From Corynebacterium amycolatum SK46 (GTDB lineage Bacteria > Actinomycetota > Actinomycetes > Mycobacteriales > Mycobacteriaceae): DNA of 64,000 nucleotides. Shown one piece after another: positions 55,625-64,000 of the stretch. Under the pieces are notes generated by a model. The model did not search any database. It had not been told where the DNA came from and saw only the letters and a program-made list of their open reading frames with translations. The number at the start of each line of letters is the position of its first letter. Position 1 is the first letter of the stretch. The stretch is taken from positions 101,956 to 165,955 of the forward strand of contig NZ_ABZU01000003.1 of NCBI RefSeq assembly GCF_000173655.1. Reading direction: 5' to 3'. Made by a program: the position numbers and the translations under genes.

Positions 55625-55646
55625 TCCGGACACACGCCCGTCCGGA
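55625..55646. terminator. Small hairpin at the end of the rhodanese gene
   Basis: TCCGGAC (55625-55631) pairs with GTCCGGA (55640-55646), loop 8 bases, without a U-tail. The 206-base gap to the acidic protein gene shows no other feature. Confidence 0.3.
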
Positions 55647-55651
55647 GTCGC

Positions 55652-56482
55652 TTAGAAACGGACGATAGGCCGGCTCGGATCGCCAGCCCACTGGGACCAG
55701 CCTCCGACATACAGAGAGGCGCCCGTGATGCCCGCTTCTACCATGGCCTGAATGAACAGCGAGGAATGAAGACCAGAACCGGAGTAGACCGCTACATTAC
55801 GACCGTCTTCGATACCGACGGAGGCAAAGCGCTCACGGAGCTGCTCAACAGGCAGGAAGGAGCCGTCGGCATTTTGCAGACTGCGAGCCGCCAGGTTCAC
55901 GGCACCCGGGATGTGACCCGCCTGCAAATCGACGCGCTCACTGCGGCCTTCAAAGCGGCTGGGCTCACGCGCATCCACCAAAATTCCACGTTCAGACCAG
56001 GTGCGTACGTCGTCGAGGCTGGCAACAGGCATATTGCCCTCACTCACCGCAATCGTTCCAGGCTGCGGCAGATTGCCGGGACCGAAGGCAGTCTCGTTTC
56101 CATCTGCTTCCCAAGCGGCTAACCCGCCGGTGAGGACACGCACATTCTCCAAACCCGCCCAGCGCAGAATCCACCAAGCACGTGACGCGAACAGTCCATC
56201 GCCCGCGTCGTAGACGATCACCAGATGTTCCGAGCGGACTCCCCATCGACGGACGGCATCGCGCACACGCTCGATATCCGGCAACGGGTTGCGACCAGCT
56301 TCTCGGCTGGGAACACCTGCTAGGTCCAACTCGGGATCACAGAACACGGCCAGTGGGATGTGAGCCGTGGCGTACGAGTCATATGGTTTTTTGGCACGCG
56401 ACCAGCGTGCGTCAACGACGACGATACGACCGCCGCCGGCAATCTTGTCACGAAGCTCTTGTACCGAGATGGATGTTGTCAT
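55652..56482 (-). CDS. Thiosulfate sulfurtransferase-like (two-domain rhodanese)
   Basis: A 276-residue tandem rhodanese (domains about 4-125 and 150-276). WSRAKKPYDSYATAHIPLAVF and the LVDAREPSRFEGRSERVDLQAGHIPGAVNL signature are typical of the sulfurtransferase SseA/ThtR group. The active-site loop, normally Y-C-G-S-G-V, here reads VYSGSGLHSSL; the catalytic Cys is Ser (codon TCC). It therefore probably lacks classic sulfur transfer, or relies on another residue. Position matches thtR of C. glutamicum. Confidence 0.82.
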   Translation of the reverse strand: MTTSISVQELRDKIAGGGRIVVVDARWSRAKKPYDSYATAHIPLAVFCDPELDLAGVPSREAGRNPLPDIERVRDAVRRWGVRSEHLVIVYDAGDGLFASRAWWILRWAGLENVRVLTGGLAAWEADGNETAFGPGNLPQPGTIAVSEGNMPVASLDDVRTWSERGILVDAREPSRFEGRSERVDLQAGHIPGAVNLAARSLQNADGSFLPVEQLRERFASVGIEDGRNVAVYSGSGLHSSLFIQAMVEAGITGASLYVGGWSQWAGDPSRPIVRF

Positions 56483-56637
56483 AATCTCGGATTCTAAATC
56501 GATTGACTTAGTAGCGCGATATGTACGTTATTAAAACTAGGAGCTTGGGAAGGTGTCGGATTACGCCTCACGCTCTTGGGGGGCGGGGTTCTGCAAACCC
56601 TCAATGATGCACAGCCAAGCCCGGCTAAACTGGGAAT

Positions 56638-57429
56638 ATGTCTGAAACTGCTGAACGACTGACCGTTTTCATCTCTGGCGCAGGACGTGGGATCGGCCGT
56701 GCCACCTCAGAAAAACTGCTTTCCCGTGGCTACACCGTAGGAGTTTTTGACATCTCTGGTGACCAGAAATGGGCAGCGGACCACCAGAACGCGGTCGTTG
56801 GCACTCTCGATGTCACCAATCCGCAGCAGTGGGAGGACGCGCTGAAGCAGTTCGTGGATAGGGCAGGACGCCTGGATGTGTTAATCAACAACGCCGGTAT
56901 CCTCTACGGCACTCCATTCGAGGAGGGATCCTACGAGCAAGACAACGCGCTAATCGATGTCAATGTGAAGGGCGTCCACTTCGGCTGCCGCGCAGCTCTC
57001 CCTTACCTCAAGGGCTCACGCGGGCAGGTAATCAATCTCTGCTCGGCGTCAGCAATCTACGGCACCCCAGACATGGCCACCTACTCCGCCACCAAGTTCG
57101 CCGTTCGCGGCATCACGGAGGCACTCGAGGTCGAGTGGGAACCCCATGGCATCGATGTCAAGGCAGTCTGGCCGCTTTACGTCAACACCCCTATGCTCAA
57201 AAATGTCAGCACCGACGGCACCAAGCGCATGGGCATTCGAATCACGCCAGATGATGTCGCCAACGCAATCGTCGACTGCATCGACCACAAGCAGGGCAAG
57301 ATCACTAAGGTTCACTTCCCTGTCGGCCTGCAGACGAAACTGCTGTACTACGCCGCCAGCGTCGGCGCCCCGTTCCTCAACCGCTTCATCAACGCAAAGC
57401 TGACTACGAAGCGGAAGATCGGCCTCTAA
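56638..57429 (+). CDS. Short-chain dehydrogenase/reductase
   Basis: A classical 263-residue SDR. The nucleotide loop SGAGRGIGRA is at residues 13-22, NNAG near 86-89, and the catalytic YSATK (Tyr near 145, Lys four later) after the Ser of LCSAS. The C terminus has a small hydrophobic tail. Cofactor and substrate are not known; residues after strand 2 (VFDISG) favour NAD(H). Confidence 0.9.
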   Translation: MSETAERLTVFISGAGRGIGRATSEKLLSRGYTVGVFDISGDQKWAADHQNAVVGTLDVTNPQQWEDALKQFVDRAGRLDVLINNAGILYGTPFEEGSYEQDNALIDVNVKGVHFGCRAALPYLKGSRGQVINLCSASAIYGTPDMATYSATKFAVRGITEALEVEWEPHGIDVKAVWPLYVNTPMLKNVSTDGTKRMGIRITPDDVANAIVDCIDHKQGKITKVHFPVGLQTKLLYYAASVGAPFLNRFINAKLTTKRKIGL

Positions 57430-57457
57430 GCCAGGGCGCCCCCACCCTCCCATCCGA

Positions 57458-58996
57458 CTACCCACCGGGATCCTGTCCCGTCTCGCCATTGCCATCCGCT
57501 GCGTCCCCCGCTCGTTTCTCTCGCGCTTTACGACGCAACCAGCGTCCCGGACTATCGAACGTATCGGGATCCTCATTGGATTCTGCTTTCCGGTTTCCTT
57601 CCTTGTCTTTCGGGGGCACCCAGACCACACGATCAGTAGAGGCCGGCTCGCACTCCCCGCTAACTCCGTCCCCTTCGTCAGTTCCTAGAATCTCCGGTAC
57701 CTCATCCGGCCGGAGCGTCCACCAAGCATTTTCATCACATCGAGCATCATCGATCTTTCGATGCGTACCCGGATCAACCAACGTGAGATTATCCAGGTCA
57801 GTGCCACCACCGGAAGCCCACGACTGCACATGGTGAACATCACACATAGCTCCCGGAGTGCCCATGCCCGGCGCGGAGGAACCTCCTTCCTCTCCAAGAA
57901 GGGCCAGATACTGCGGCAAAGTCCCCAGCCTGCGGGACCGACCAAAGTACAAGGTCTGCCCCTCATTCCCCAAGACTTGGAGGAACGAATTTCTATCAAC
58001 CATCTGTTGCACGGCCTGACTAATGGAAATTCGCACTCCCGCGTCTGAGACCGCTTTGCTCGATCCAGGAAGGACAAAATCTTTCCCATCAGGCAAGGAG
58101 ACTCCAGCTAACGCTGCCACATCTGCGATATGCGCGACGGTGACCACGGATGTCGTCCCCCGCGCCGGCTGAAGCTCACCGCCTGGTTGAAAGCCCCCGT
58201 TCACCGCCGCTTCCACGGCATCATGGAAACGTTGCTCCGGATTCCGCTGGTCATCGGCACCTTCTTCGAGTAACCCGCCAGGTCGCGCATGATCTGCCTG
58301 CAGCCTTTTGAGCACCGCTGCAAACGAAGGCGTAACCACACCGCTCAACCGGCTCATGCCGTCCGGCCCCTGAGCACTGATTTTTAGGCTTCGTTTCCGA
58401 GCACGGTCCTCATCCGTATACGGGTCATCAACCCCCAACATCGCCCGCAGGCGATTGGGCAATTGGTTGAGATCATCAACACGGACCTTGTCCACCAAAT
58501 CTGCAATGTGCTTGTCCAGCAGCCTAGACAACTCCGCGTGCTCCGTTGCCGGCAGCTCGCGAACGGCTTTGTCAATCTTCGCAACAGCATCCGCACCGAC
58601 AACACCTTCCTCAACTTTCTGACGAAGGTTCGGCATTCGGACATCCTCATTCGCCGGAGCAAACGGATCAACACTCCTACTCAGACGCCCGACGACATTA
58701 ATTCGCTGTCTCGCTTCTGCTCGCGAGATTCGCATCTCCTGCGCTAACCACGCAATCTTTCGATGCTCCGCGCTGGGCATCCGCCCCTTCATAGTCTCCA
58801 CATAAGTCGCATCAATAACTGCAAGCCGTTTTCGCGCTTTCTCAATCGACTTATATGCGTCGTGCGCATGATCCGGTGCAAGTACTTCGAAGTTCTCCAC
58901 GATAACTGTCGACAGAGCTTCAAACTGCGCAACCGCATCTAAGACCTGCGATGTCGAAAGCGGTCCACTGCTATTTGGCGCCGATGGTGTAGACAT
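57458..58996 (-). CDS. HNH endonuclease with DUF222
   Basis: A 512-residue protein with an N-terminal DUF222 helical region (about 15-220) and a C-terminal HNH nuclease motif, CDVHHVQSWASGGGTDLDNLTLVDPGTHRKID (described here in short as C-x2-HH with a following N and H). The C-terminal 80 residues are basic and rich in Arg/Lys. Homologues are multicopy in actinobacteria (the mycobacterial 13E12 repeat genes), but no terminal repeats are seen here. One CGTCGTAAAGC is present near its 3' end. Confidence 0.88.
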   Translation of the reverse strand: MSTPSAPNSSGPLSTSQVLDAVAQFEALSTVIVENFEVLAPDHAHDAYKSIEKARKRLAVIDATYVETMKGRMPSAEHRKIAWLAQEMRISRAEARQRINVVGRLSRSVDPFAPANEDVRMPNLRQKVEEGVVGADAVAKIDKAVRELPATEHAELSRLLDKHIADLVDKVRVDDLNQLPNRLRAMLGVDDPYTDEDRARKRSLKISAQGPDGMSRLSGVVTPSFAAVLKRLQADHARPGGLLEEGADDQRNPEQRFHDAVEAAVNGGFQPGGELQPARGTTSVVTVAHIADVAALAGVSLPDGKDFVLPGSSKAVSDAGVRISISQAVQQMVDRNSFLQVLGNEGQTLYFGRSRRLGTLPQYLALLGEEGGSSAPGMGTPGAMCDVHHVQSWASGGGTDLDNLTLVDPGTHRKIDDARCDENAWWTLRPDEVPEILGTDEGDGVSGECEPASTDRVVWVPPKDKEGNRKAESNEDPDTFDSPGRWLRRKAREKRAGDAADGNGETGQDPGG

Positions 58997-59205
58997 TTCC
59001 CCCCACCCCCTTTTAAAACGCTAGCAATCCGAATCCCCAAATGGACTAACTAATTTCCCTCACCCACATTATCGTACACCCATTCGACATTACACAACCC
59101 CTAAGCCGAACTTTTCGAACTTTTTTCCGAAACGCTGCCACGCTTCCAGTGCTTGAACACCCCACCAACCCGCGCAGTCCCCACCAAAAACTGCACGCGG
59201 AAAAC

Positions 59206-59853
59206 CTAAAACCGCACCGCCATCACATCGTGGTCCGGGAAACTCGAGCGCCCCACCAGCTCAAACCCCGCCTTCACATAAGCTTTCGCCGCCCGCGGGT
59301 TGGCATCATGGACAGCCAGGCTAACCCCCGGGTACCCCAGCTCACGCGCATACTCAAGGAGTCCCGCAATCATCGGCTGCGACAGCCTGCGCCCGACAAC
59401 ACCCGGACGCAGCGCAATCGCCACCTCAGGAATCCCATTTTCCAAAAAACCGTACCCCGGATCGTCCTGCGTAAACGTACGCAGCCAGGCCGCCCCCACC
59501 GGCACTTCATAGCTTTCGTGCTCTTCGCTTGACGACGAATCCCCGCGCTCCAACCATTCCGCCTTAATAGCGGCCGCACTGTAAGTAGTTTCGCGAGAAA
59601 CTCGCGGTTCAAACGGGTCAGTGCTGGTCATGTCGCTACTGAGCGACTCGAGGTCAGCGTCGTCAAGCGAAGTGGCGAAAAGGATAACCCCGCCCTGACT
59701 CGCATCCCACTGGTCGACGTATTGACGCCTCGTGACTACATAATCTTCCGGCAGTGGCTTACTTTCATCTCCGAATGTTTCCGTTAGTTCGTCCATCCAG
59801 GCAATGAAGGGACGGTCGGAGTCTGTCGCTGGTCGCCACTGAAAGTTAGTCAT
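59206..59853 (-). CDS. GNAT family N-acetyltransferase
   Basis: A 215-residue acetyltransferase of the standard GNAT kind. The acetyl-CoA region is around residues 150-170, RPGVVGRRLSQPMIAGLLEYA, and VHDANPRAAKAYVKAGFELVGRSSF forms the C-terminal half. The N terminus, about 80 residues long and acidic, is less conserved. Substrate unknown. The 58997-59205 gap before it has no visible feature beyond AT-rich sequence. Confidence 0.85.
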   Translation of the reverse strand: MTNFQWRPATDSDRPFIAWMDELTETFGDESKPLPEDYVVTRRQYVDQWDASQGGVILFATSLDDADLESLSSDMTSTDPFEPRVSRETTYSAAAIKAEWLERGDSSSSEEHESYEVPVGAAWLRTFTQDDPGYGFLENGIPEVAIALRPGVVGRRLSQPMIAGLLEYARELGYPGVSLAVHDANPRAAKAYVKAGFELVGRSSFPDHDVMAVRF

Positions 59854-59954
59854 ATTTGCGCACTATACCGGCGCACTCCAGACTGACCGGAATGCAACAA
59901 GCCCACACGGTCGGTCACAAGGAACATAAACTCGGACAATAAAAGCACAAAAAA

Positions 59955-59990
59955 GGGGCGGTTCAGGAGAAAACTCTCCCAAACCGCCCC
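59955..59990 (-). terminator. Terminator of clpB
   Basis: GGGGCGGTT (59955-59963) pairs with AACCGCCCC (59982-59990), and GGAGA with TCTCC inside. On the minus strand the stem is followed by TTTTTTGTGC. It lies 50 bases past the clpB stop. Confidence 0.88.
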
Positions 59991-60040
59991 AACAAAAGAG
60001 ACAGCCTGCTCAGCAGTTATTACCCTGAGTATCAGGAATC

Positions 60041-62620
60041 CTAGACTCGGGCTACGCCATCCTCGTCATAGCCGACAACTTTCAGCGACTCGCCATCGTC
60101 AGCAACCGTGACCTCTACGCGGTCACCATCGCGAACATCACCGGCGAGCAGTCGACGTGCCAGCTCATCTCCGATCGCCTTCTGCACCAGGCGACGCAAC
60201 GGACGAGCGCCATAGGCCGGGTCATAGCCGCGCTCCGACAGCCAATCCAGTGCCCCATCGGCGACATCCAGCACCAGACGACGTGCCTCCAGGCGTTCTG
60301 CCAGGTTGCGAACCTGAATGTCGACAATGCCGCGCAGCTGTTCGGAGGTCAGCGGATCAAAGATCACTACATCGTCGAGACGGTTGATGAACTCCGGCTT
60401 GAAGGCCATCTTGACCGCGTCCATGATCTGCTCATGCGTACCACCAGCACCGAGGTTGGAGGTCAGAATCAGAATCGTGTTTCGGAAGTCCACGGTTCGA
60501 CCCTGACCATCGGTCAGGCGACCTTCATCGAGCACCTGCAGGAGCACATCGAACACGTCCGGGTGAGCCTTCTCCACCTCGTCGAAAAGCACGACGGTGT
60601 ACGGACGGCGACGAACAGCCTCGGTGAGCTGGCCGCCAGCGTCGTAGCCGACGTATCCGGGAGGGGCACCAATTAGACGAGCGACAGAGTGCTTCTCGCC
60701 GTACTCGGACATATCGATGCGAACCATCGCACGCTCATCGTCGAAGAGGAACTCCGCCAGAGCCTTGGCCAGCTCCGTCTTACCAACGCCAGTTGGACCG
60801 AGGAACAGGAAGGAACCAGTCGGACGATTCGGATCGGCAACACCTGCACGCGAACGGCGGACGGCATCGGAAACAGCCTCCACAGCGGCATTCTGACCAA
60901 CGACGCGACGGCCGAGGTTGAGCTCCATTTCGAGCAACTTCTCGGTCTCACCCTGCATCATCTTGCCAGCCGGAATGCCCGTCCAGGCAGAGACAACTTC
61001 AGCGACTTCCTGAGGTGTGACCTCCTCCTTGAGCATGGAGTTTTCCTCTGCGTCAGCGACCGATTCCTCGGCGGCCTCCAGTTTCTTCTCCAACTCAGGG
61101 ATGCGCCCGTAGCGCAGCTCTGCGACACGGCCGTAGTCACCTTCGCGCTCAGCCTTTTCGGACTCAGTGCGCAGGGCATCGAGCTCTTCGCGAACGGAGC
61201 GGACATCATCAATTGAGGACTTCTCGTTCTGCCAGCGAGTCTTCAGAGCGTTGAGCTTCTCGCGCTCATCGGCAAGTTCCTCACGGAGCTTGTCCAGGCG
61301 CTCCTTCGACGCGATGTCAGTTTCCTTCTCCAGGGCCATTTCCTCGATTTCGAGGCGGCGCACGATGCGTTCCGCGGAGTCGATTTCCTCCGGCGAGGAG
61401 TCAATCTCCATACGCAAACGCGATGCGGCCTCATCAACCAGGTCGATAGCCTTATCCGGCAGGAAGCGGGATGTGATGTAGCGGTCCGACAGCGTTGCTG
61501 CAGCCACTAGCGCGGAGTCCTGGATACGAACACCGTGGTGGACCTCGTAGCGCTCCTTCAGGCCACGCAAAATACCGATGGCGTCCTCAACGCTCGGCTC
61601 ACCGACAAAGACCTGCTGGAAACGACGCTCCAGCGCAGCATCCTTCTCGATGTACTTGCGGTACTCATCCAAGGTCGTCGCACCGACCAGACGCAGCTCA
61701 CCACGAGCCAACATCGGCTTAATCATATTGCCCGCATCCATCGAGCCATCACCCGTGGCACCAGCGCCAACGATGGTGTGAATCTCATCGATGAAGGTAA
61801 TAATCTGACCGTCGGATTCCTTAATCTCGTCCAGAACTGCCTTCAGGCGCTCCTCGAACTCACCGCGGTACTTCGCACCGGCGACCATAGAGCCCAGGTC
61901 CAGACTCATCAGAGTCTTGCCCTTCAGAGATTCCGGCACGTCACCTGCAACAATGCGTCGCGCCAGCCCCTCTACAATGGCCGTCTTACCAACGCCCGGC
62001 TCACCAATGAGCACAGGATTGTTCTTAGTACGACGACTCAAGACCTGTACCACGCGACGAATCTCCGCATCGCGGCCAATAACTGGGTCAATCTTGCCCT
62101 CACGTGCCCGTGCGGTTAAGTCCGTCGCATACTTTTCCAGAGCCTGATACTGCTCTTCCGGATTCTCCGTTGTTACCTTCCTCGATCCACGCACGCTAGT
62201 CAGCGCACCCTTTAACGCCTCGGCAGTGGCACCCGCGGACTGCAGCACAGTTGCCGCCTCCGACTGGCCAGTTGCTACACCGATAAGCAGAATTTCCGTG
62301 GAGACATACTCGTCTCCCAGCTCCCCCGCCAGCTCCTCGGCGGCGTTCAGTGCATTAACAGCGTCCCTATTAAACTGCGGGTTCGCCATATTCGCCCCGC
62401 TTGCCGACGGGTACCCAGCGACCAACTCCTTAGCGCGGGTCAAAACTCCAGAAGGATTAACGCCCGCTGCTTCAAGCAGTGGAGCCGCAATACCCTCCTT
62501 TTGCTCCAGCAGTGCTACCAGAATGTGCCCAGGCCGGATATCCGGGTTACCCGCGCTGGTCGCGGCCTTCATAGCTTCCTGGAGAACTTCTCCAGTCTTA
62601 GTTGTTGGTGTAAAACTCAT
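60041..62620 (-). CDS. clpB: ATP-dependent disaggregase ClpB
   Basis: An 859-residue heat-shock AAA+ protein that works with DnaK to dissolve aggregates. The N domain (1-150) is followed by AAA-1 with Walker A GEPGVGKT (206-213), a coiled-coil middle region of about 120 residues (which marks ClpB rather than ClpA/ClpC) and AAA-2 with Walker A GPTGVGKT near residue 605. Upstream HAIR and SigH-like sites (62661-62695) fit heat-shock control, as known for C. glutamicum clpB. Confidence 0.97.
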   Translation of the reverse strand: MSFTPTTKTGEVLQEAMKAATSAGNPDIRPGHILVALLEQKEGIAAPLLEAAGVNPSGVLTRAKELVAGYPSASGANMANPQFNRDAVNALNAAEELAGELGDEYVSTEILLIGVATGQSEAATVLQSAGATAEALKGALTSVRGSRKVTTENPEEQYQALEKYATDLTARAREGKIDPVIGRDAEIRRVVQVLSRRTKNNPVLIGEPGVGKTAIVEGLARRIVAGDVPESLKGKTLMSLDLGSMVAGAKYRGEFEERLKAVLDEIKESDGQIITFIDEIHTIVGAGATGDGSMDAGNMIKPMLARGELRLVGATTLDEYRKYIEKDAALERRFQQVFVGEPSVEDAIGILRGLKERYEVHHGVRIQDSALVAAATLSDRYITSRFLPDKAIDLVDEAASRLRMEIDSSPEEIDSAERIVRRLEIEEMALEKETDIASKERLDKLREELADEREKLNALKTRWQNEKSSIDDVRSVREELDALRTESEKAEREGDYGRVAELRYGRIPELEKKLEAAEESVADAEENSMLKEEVTPQEVAEVVSAWTGIPAGKMMQGETEKLLEMELNLGRRVVGQNAAVEAVSDAVRRSRAGVADPNRPTGSFLFLGPTGVGKTELAKALAEFLFDDERAMVRIDMSEYGEKHSVARLIGAPPGYVGYDAGGQLTEAVRRRPYTVVLFDEVEKAHPDVFDVLLQVLDEGRLTDGQGRTVDFRNTILILTSNLGAGGTHEQIMDAVKMAFKPEFINRLDDVVIFDPLTSEQLRGIVDIQVRNLAERLEARRLVLDVADGALDWLSERGYDPAYGARPLRRLVQKAIGDELARRLLAGDVRDGDRVEVTVADDGESLKVVGYDEDGVARV

Positions 62621-62660
62621 AACTTGCGCCCCTTTGACTCAACTTTGTCATTCACTACCC

Positions 62661-62695
62661 ATAACGCATTCAGCCTTGAGCCTGTTCCACTCAAC
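62661..62695 (-). promoter_or_regulatory. Overlapping HAIR (HspR) operator and SigH-type promoter of clpB
   Basis: CTTGAGC (62675-62681), seven bases, then ACTCAAC (62689-62695) matches the HspR HAIR repeat CTTGAGT-N7-ACTCAAG with one mismatch per arm. On the minus strand GGAACA (62683-62688) lies inside it, and CGTTAT (62661-62666) follows 16 bases later; GGAA-N19-GTT is the SigH arrangement. HspR binding would block the -35. A second ACTCAA half-site lies at 62637-62642. The rest of the 62621-62980 gap has no gene. Confidence 0.65.
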
Positions 62696-62980
62696 TTAAA
62701 ATTTTACGATTTCCCCACTGTGATTCACGCCACACCTATAGTAAAAAGGATTAGGCTCGGCAGCGTCGTTAAGCGTAGTAGCGCGCCGGAAAGCACTAGA
62801 AAACGTTGGAAAGCTCCAGAAACCACGTGCGAGCGCACTCCAACACACCGCCCGACGCCCTCACCAGCACACTCCCACCAGATTCGACTTCCCCCATGTG
62901 AGTGATGGGCGGGCGGCGCACTCATACCGTTTTGGTTACCCTAGTAGATGACATTCCTTCATTCTCACGAAAGGACTCGA

Positions 62981-63868
62981 ATGAACATCGAGCAGGCACG
63001 TCAGATGACTGAGGGCAAGGGCTTCATCGCCGCTCTCGACCAGTCCGGTGGATCTACCCCGAAGGCTCTGCGCCTGTACGGCATCGACGAGGATCAGTAC
63101 TCGAACGAAGATGAAATGTTCGACCTGGTTCACCAGATGCGTACCCGCATCATCACTTCCCCGTCCTTCAACTCTGAGCAGATTATTGGCGCGATTCTCT
63201 TCGAGCAGACCATGGATCGCGACGTTGAGGGAATCCCGACCGCTCAGTACCTGTGGGAAAAGAAGGGCATCGTCCCGTTCCTGAAGACTGACAAGGGCCT
63301 CGCCGACAAGGAGAACGGCGTTCAGCTTATGAAGCCATGCCCGGGTCTGGATGAGCTGCTGGAGCGCGGTGTCGCTAAGGGCATCTTCGGCACCAAGATG
63401 CGTTCCTTCATTGCTGAGGCAAACGAAGAGGGCATCAAGGCCAACATTGCTCAGCAGTTCGAGTTCGGCAAGCAGGTTCTGTCCCACGGCCTGGTTCCGA
63501 TCCTGGAGCCGGAGGTCGACATCAACGCTGCTGACAAGGCAGAGGCTGAGGACATCGTCCTGCGCGAGCTGCTCGCTGGCCTGGATGACCTGGCTGATGA
63601 CCAGAAGGTCATGATCAAGGTTTCCATCCCAACCAAGGATGACCTGTACAAGCCGCTGATTGAGCACCCGAAGGTCATGCGCGTTGTCGCCCTGTCCGGT
63701 GGCTACGAGCGCGAGGACGCCAACGAGCGCCTGTCCCGCAACCACGGCATGATCGCTTCCTTCTCCCGTGCACTGTCTGAGGGTCTGTCCGCTCAACAGT
63801 CCGACGAAGAGTTCAACGCAACCATGGCTGAGTCCGTCAAGGGCATCTACGAGGCTTCGATTTCCTAA
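62981..63868 (+). CDS. fda: Fructose-bisphosphate aldolase, class I
   Basis: A 295-residue class I (Schiff-base) aldolase of the bacterial FdaB type. [35 protein letters not shown] and, further on, [13 protein letters not shown] (probable Schiff-base Lys) are typical. C. glutamicum uses a class II enzyme, so this is a different family for the same reaction. ATG 62981 has GAAAGGA six bases upstream; the start 11 codons earlier is not preferred. A strong terminator follows. Confidence 0.9.
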   Translation: MNIEQARQMTEGKGFIAALDQSGGSTPKALRLYGIDEDQYSNEDEMFDLVHQMRTRIITSPSFNSEQIIGAILFEQTMDRDVEGIPTAQYLWEKKGIVPFLKTDKGLADKENGVQLMKPCPGLDELLERGVAKGIFGTKMRSFIAEANEEGIKANIAQQFEFGKQVLSHGLVPILEPEVDINAADKAEAEDIVLRELLAGLDDLADDQKVMIKVSIPTKDDLYKPLIEHPKVMRVVALSGGYEREDANERLSRNHGMIASFSRALSEGLSAQQSDEEFNATMAESVKGIYEASIS

Positions 63869-63934
63869 TCGTCCGCTGTGCATCTGTGCTTGTGCGCTTG
63901 TGCGCGCCTCTAGGTAGCCGCTAGCGCAACTAAG

Positions 63935-63971
63935 AACTCCCGCACCAGGTTTTCTTGGTGCGGGAGTTTTT
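63935..63971 (+). terminator. Terminator of the class I aldolase gene
   Basis: AACTCCCGCACCA (63935-63947) pairs perfectly with TGGTGCGGGAGTT (63956-63968), loop 8 bases, followed by TTTTT ending at 63971. Nothing is recognised in the last 29 bases. Confidence 0.92.
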
Positions 63972-64000
63972 GCGTTGGTGTCCCTGGCCTACGACAGCAC

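Noticed and set aside
55483..55710. A 75-codon minus-strand frame between the rhodanese and the acidic protein gene
   Set aside because: It overlaps the end of the rhodanese gene, lacks a ribosome-binding site and has a composition typical of non-coding GC-rich DNA.
62936..63883. A 315-codon minus-strand frame covering the class I aldolase
   Set aside because: It mirrors the aldolase gene exactly and has no motif or ribosome-binding site.

Overview
The window is chromosomal DNA of an actinobacterium, almost certainly a Corynebacterium. The evidence is gene order and regulatory sites. glnX-glnH-pknG lies next to pta-ackA. The assimilatory sulfate cluster carries TAGAC-N6-GTCTA operators of the McbR type. 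The def / DUF3263 / LytR_C / YbdK-like ligase / xthA neighbourhood matches the one known in mycobacteria and corynebacteria. purA, pyrE, thtR, clpB and an aldolase gene follow. Coding density is high, GC is moderately high, and I found no rRNA, tRNA, CRISPR, prophage or insertion sequence. I cannot name the species.

Layout. 1-2.6 kb: the first codons of groEL on the minus strand behind two CIRCE operators, a divergent M20 peptidase, and a free-standing LeuA-type regulatory domain behind a short leader peptide. 2.7-9.5 kb: a complete Mrp (Mnh) multisubunit cation/proton antiporter operon with MrpA and MrpB fused. 9.5-18.3 kb: housekeeping and envelope genes (carboxylate-amine ligase, lipoprotein, LytR_C protein, DUF3263, peptide deformylase, GNAT, RDD, exonuclease III, MarR, Nudix). 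18.4-24.6 kb: glnX-glnH-pknG, which senses amino acids and controls the 2-oxoglutarate dehydrogenase inhibitor in this group, then an L,D-transpeptidase. 24.8-27.6 kb: ackA-pta. 28.1-38.4 kb: fprA, then the sulfate reduction genes cysI-X-H-D-N-Y on the minus strand, a TSUP permease, and divergent fpr2, with four McbR-like boxes. 38.4-49.8 kb: phosphoribosyltransferase, purT, nucleoside hydrolase, glycerophosphodiesterase, two lipid-anchored or exported proteins of one family, purA and membrane or envelope genes. 49.9-59.9 kb: GH76 protein, RNA methyltransferase, YhhN, pyrE, a large acidic membrane-anchored protein, a rhodanese, an SDR, an HNH/DUF222 protein and a GNAT. 60-64 kb: clpB with an overlapping HspR/SigH-type control region, and a class I fructose-bisphosphate aldolase.

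How the parts fit. FprA and Fpr2 would supply reduced ferredoxin; Fpr2 and CysX are the likely electron route to the ferredoxin-type sulfite reductase CysI. CysD/CysN make APS, CysH reduces it, CysY inserts iron into sirohydrochlorin, and the TSUP protein moves the sulfur anion. The heat-shock genes at the two ends carry CIRCE and HAIR/SigH control.

The most unusual signals are an 11-base word, CGTCGTAAAGC, found nine times on both strands in genes and between genes, with a sister word CGTCGTCAAGC also nine times; the isolated LeuA regulatory domain with its leader peptide and RBS-pairing structure; a rhodanese whose catalytic Cys position reads Ser; a duplicated N-terminal motif in PknG; and in-frame tandem repeats in MrpA and a GNAT protein.
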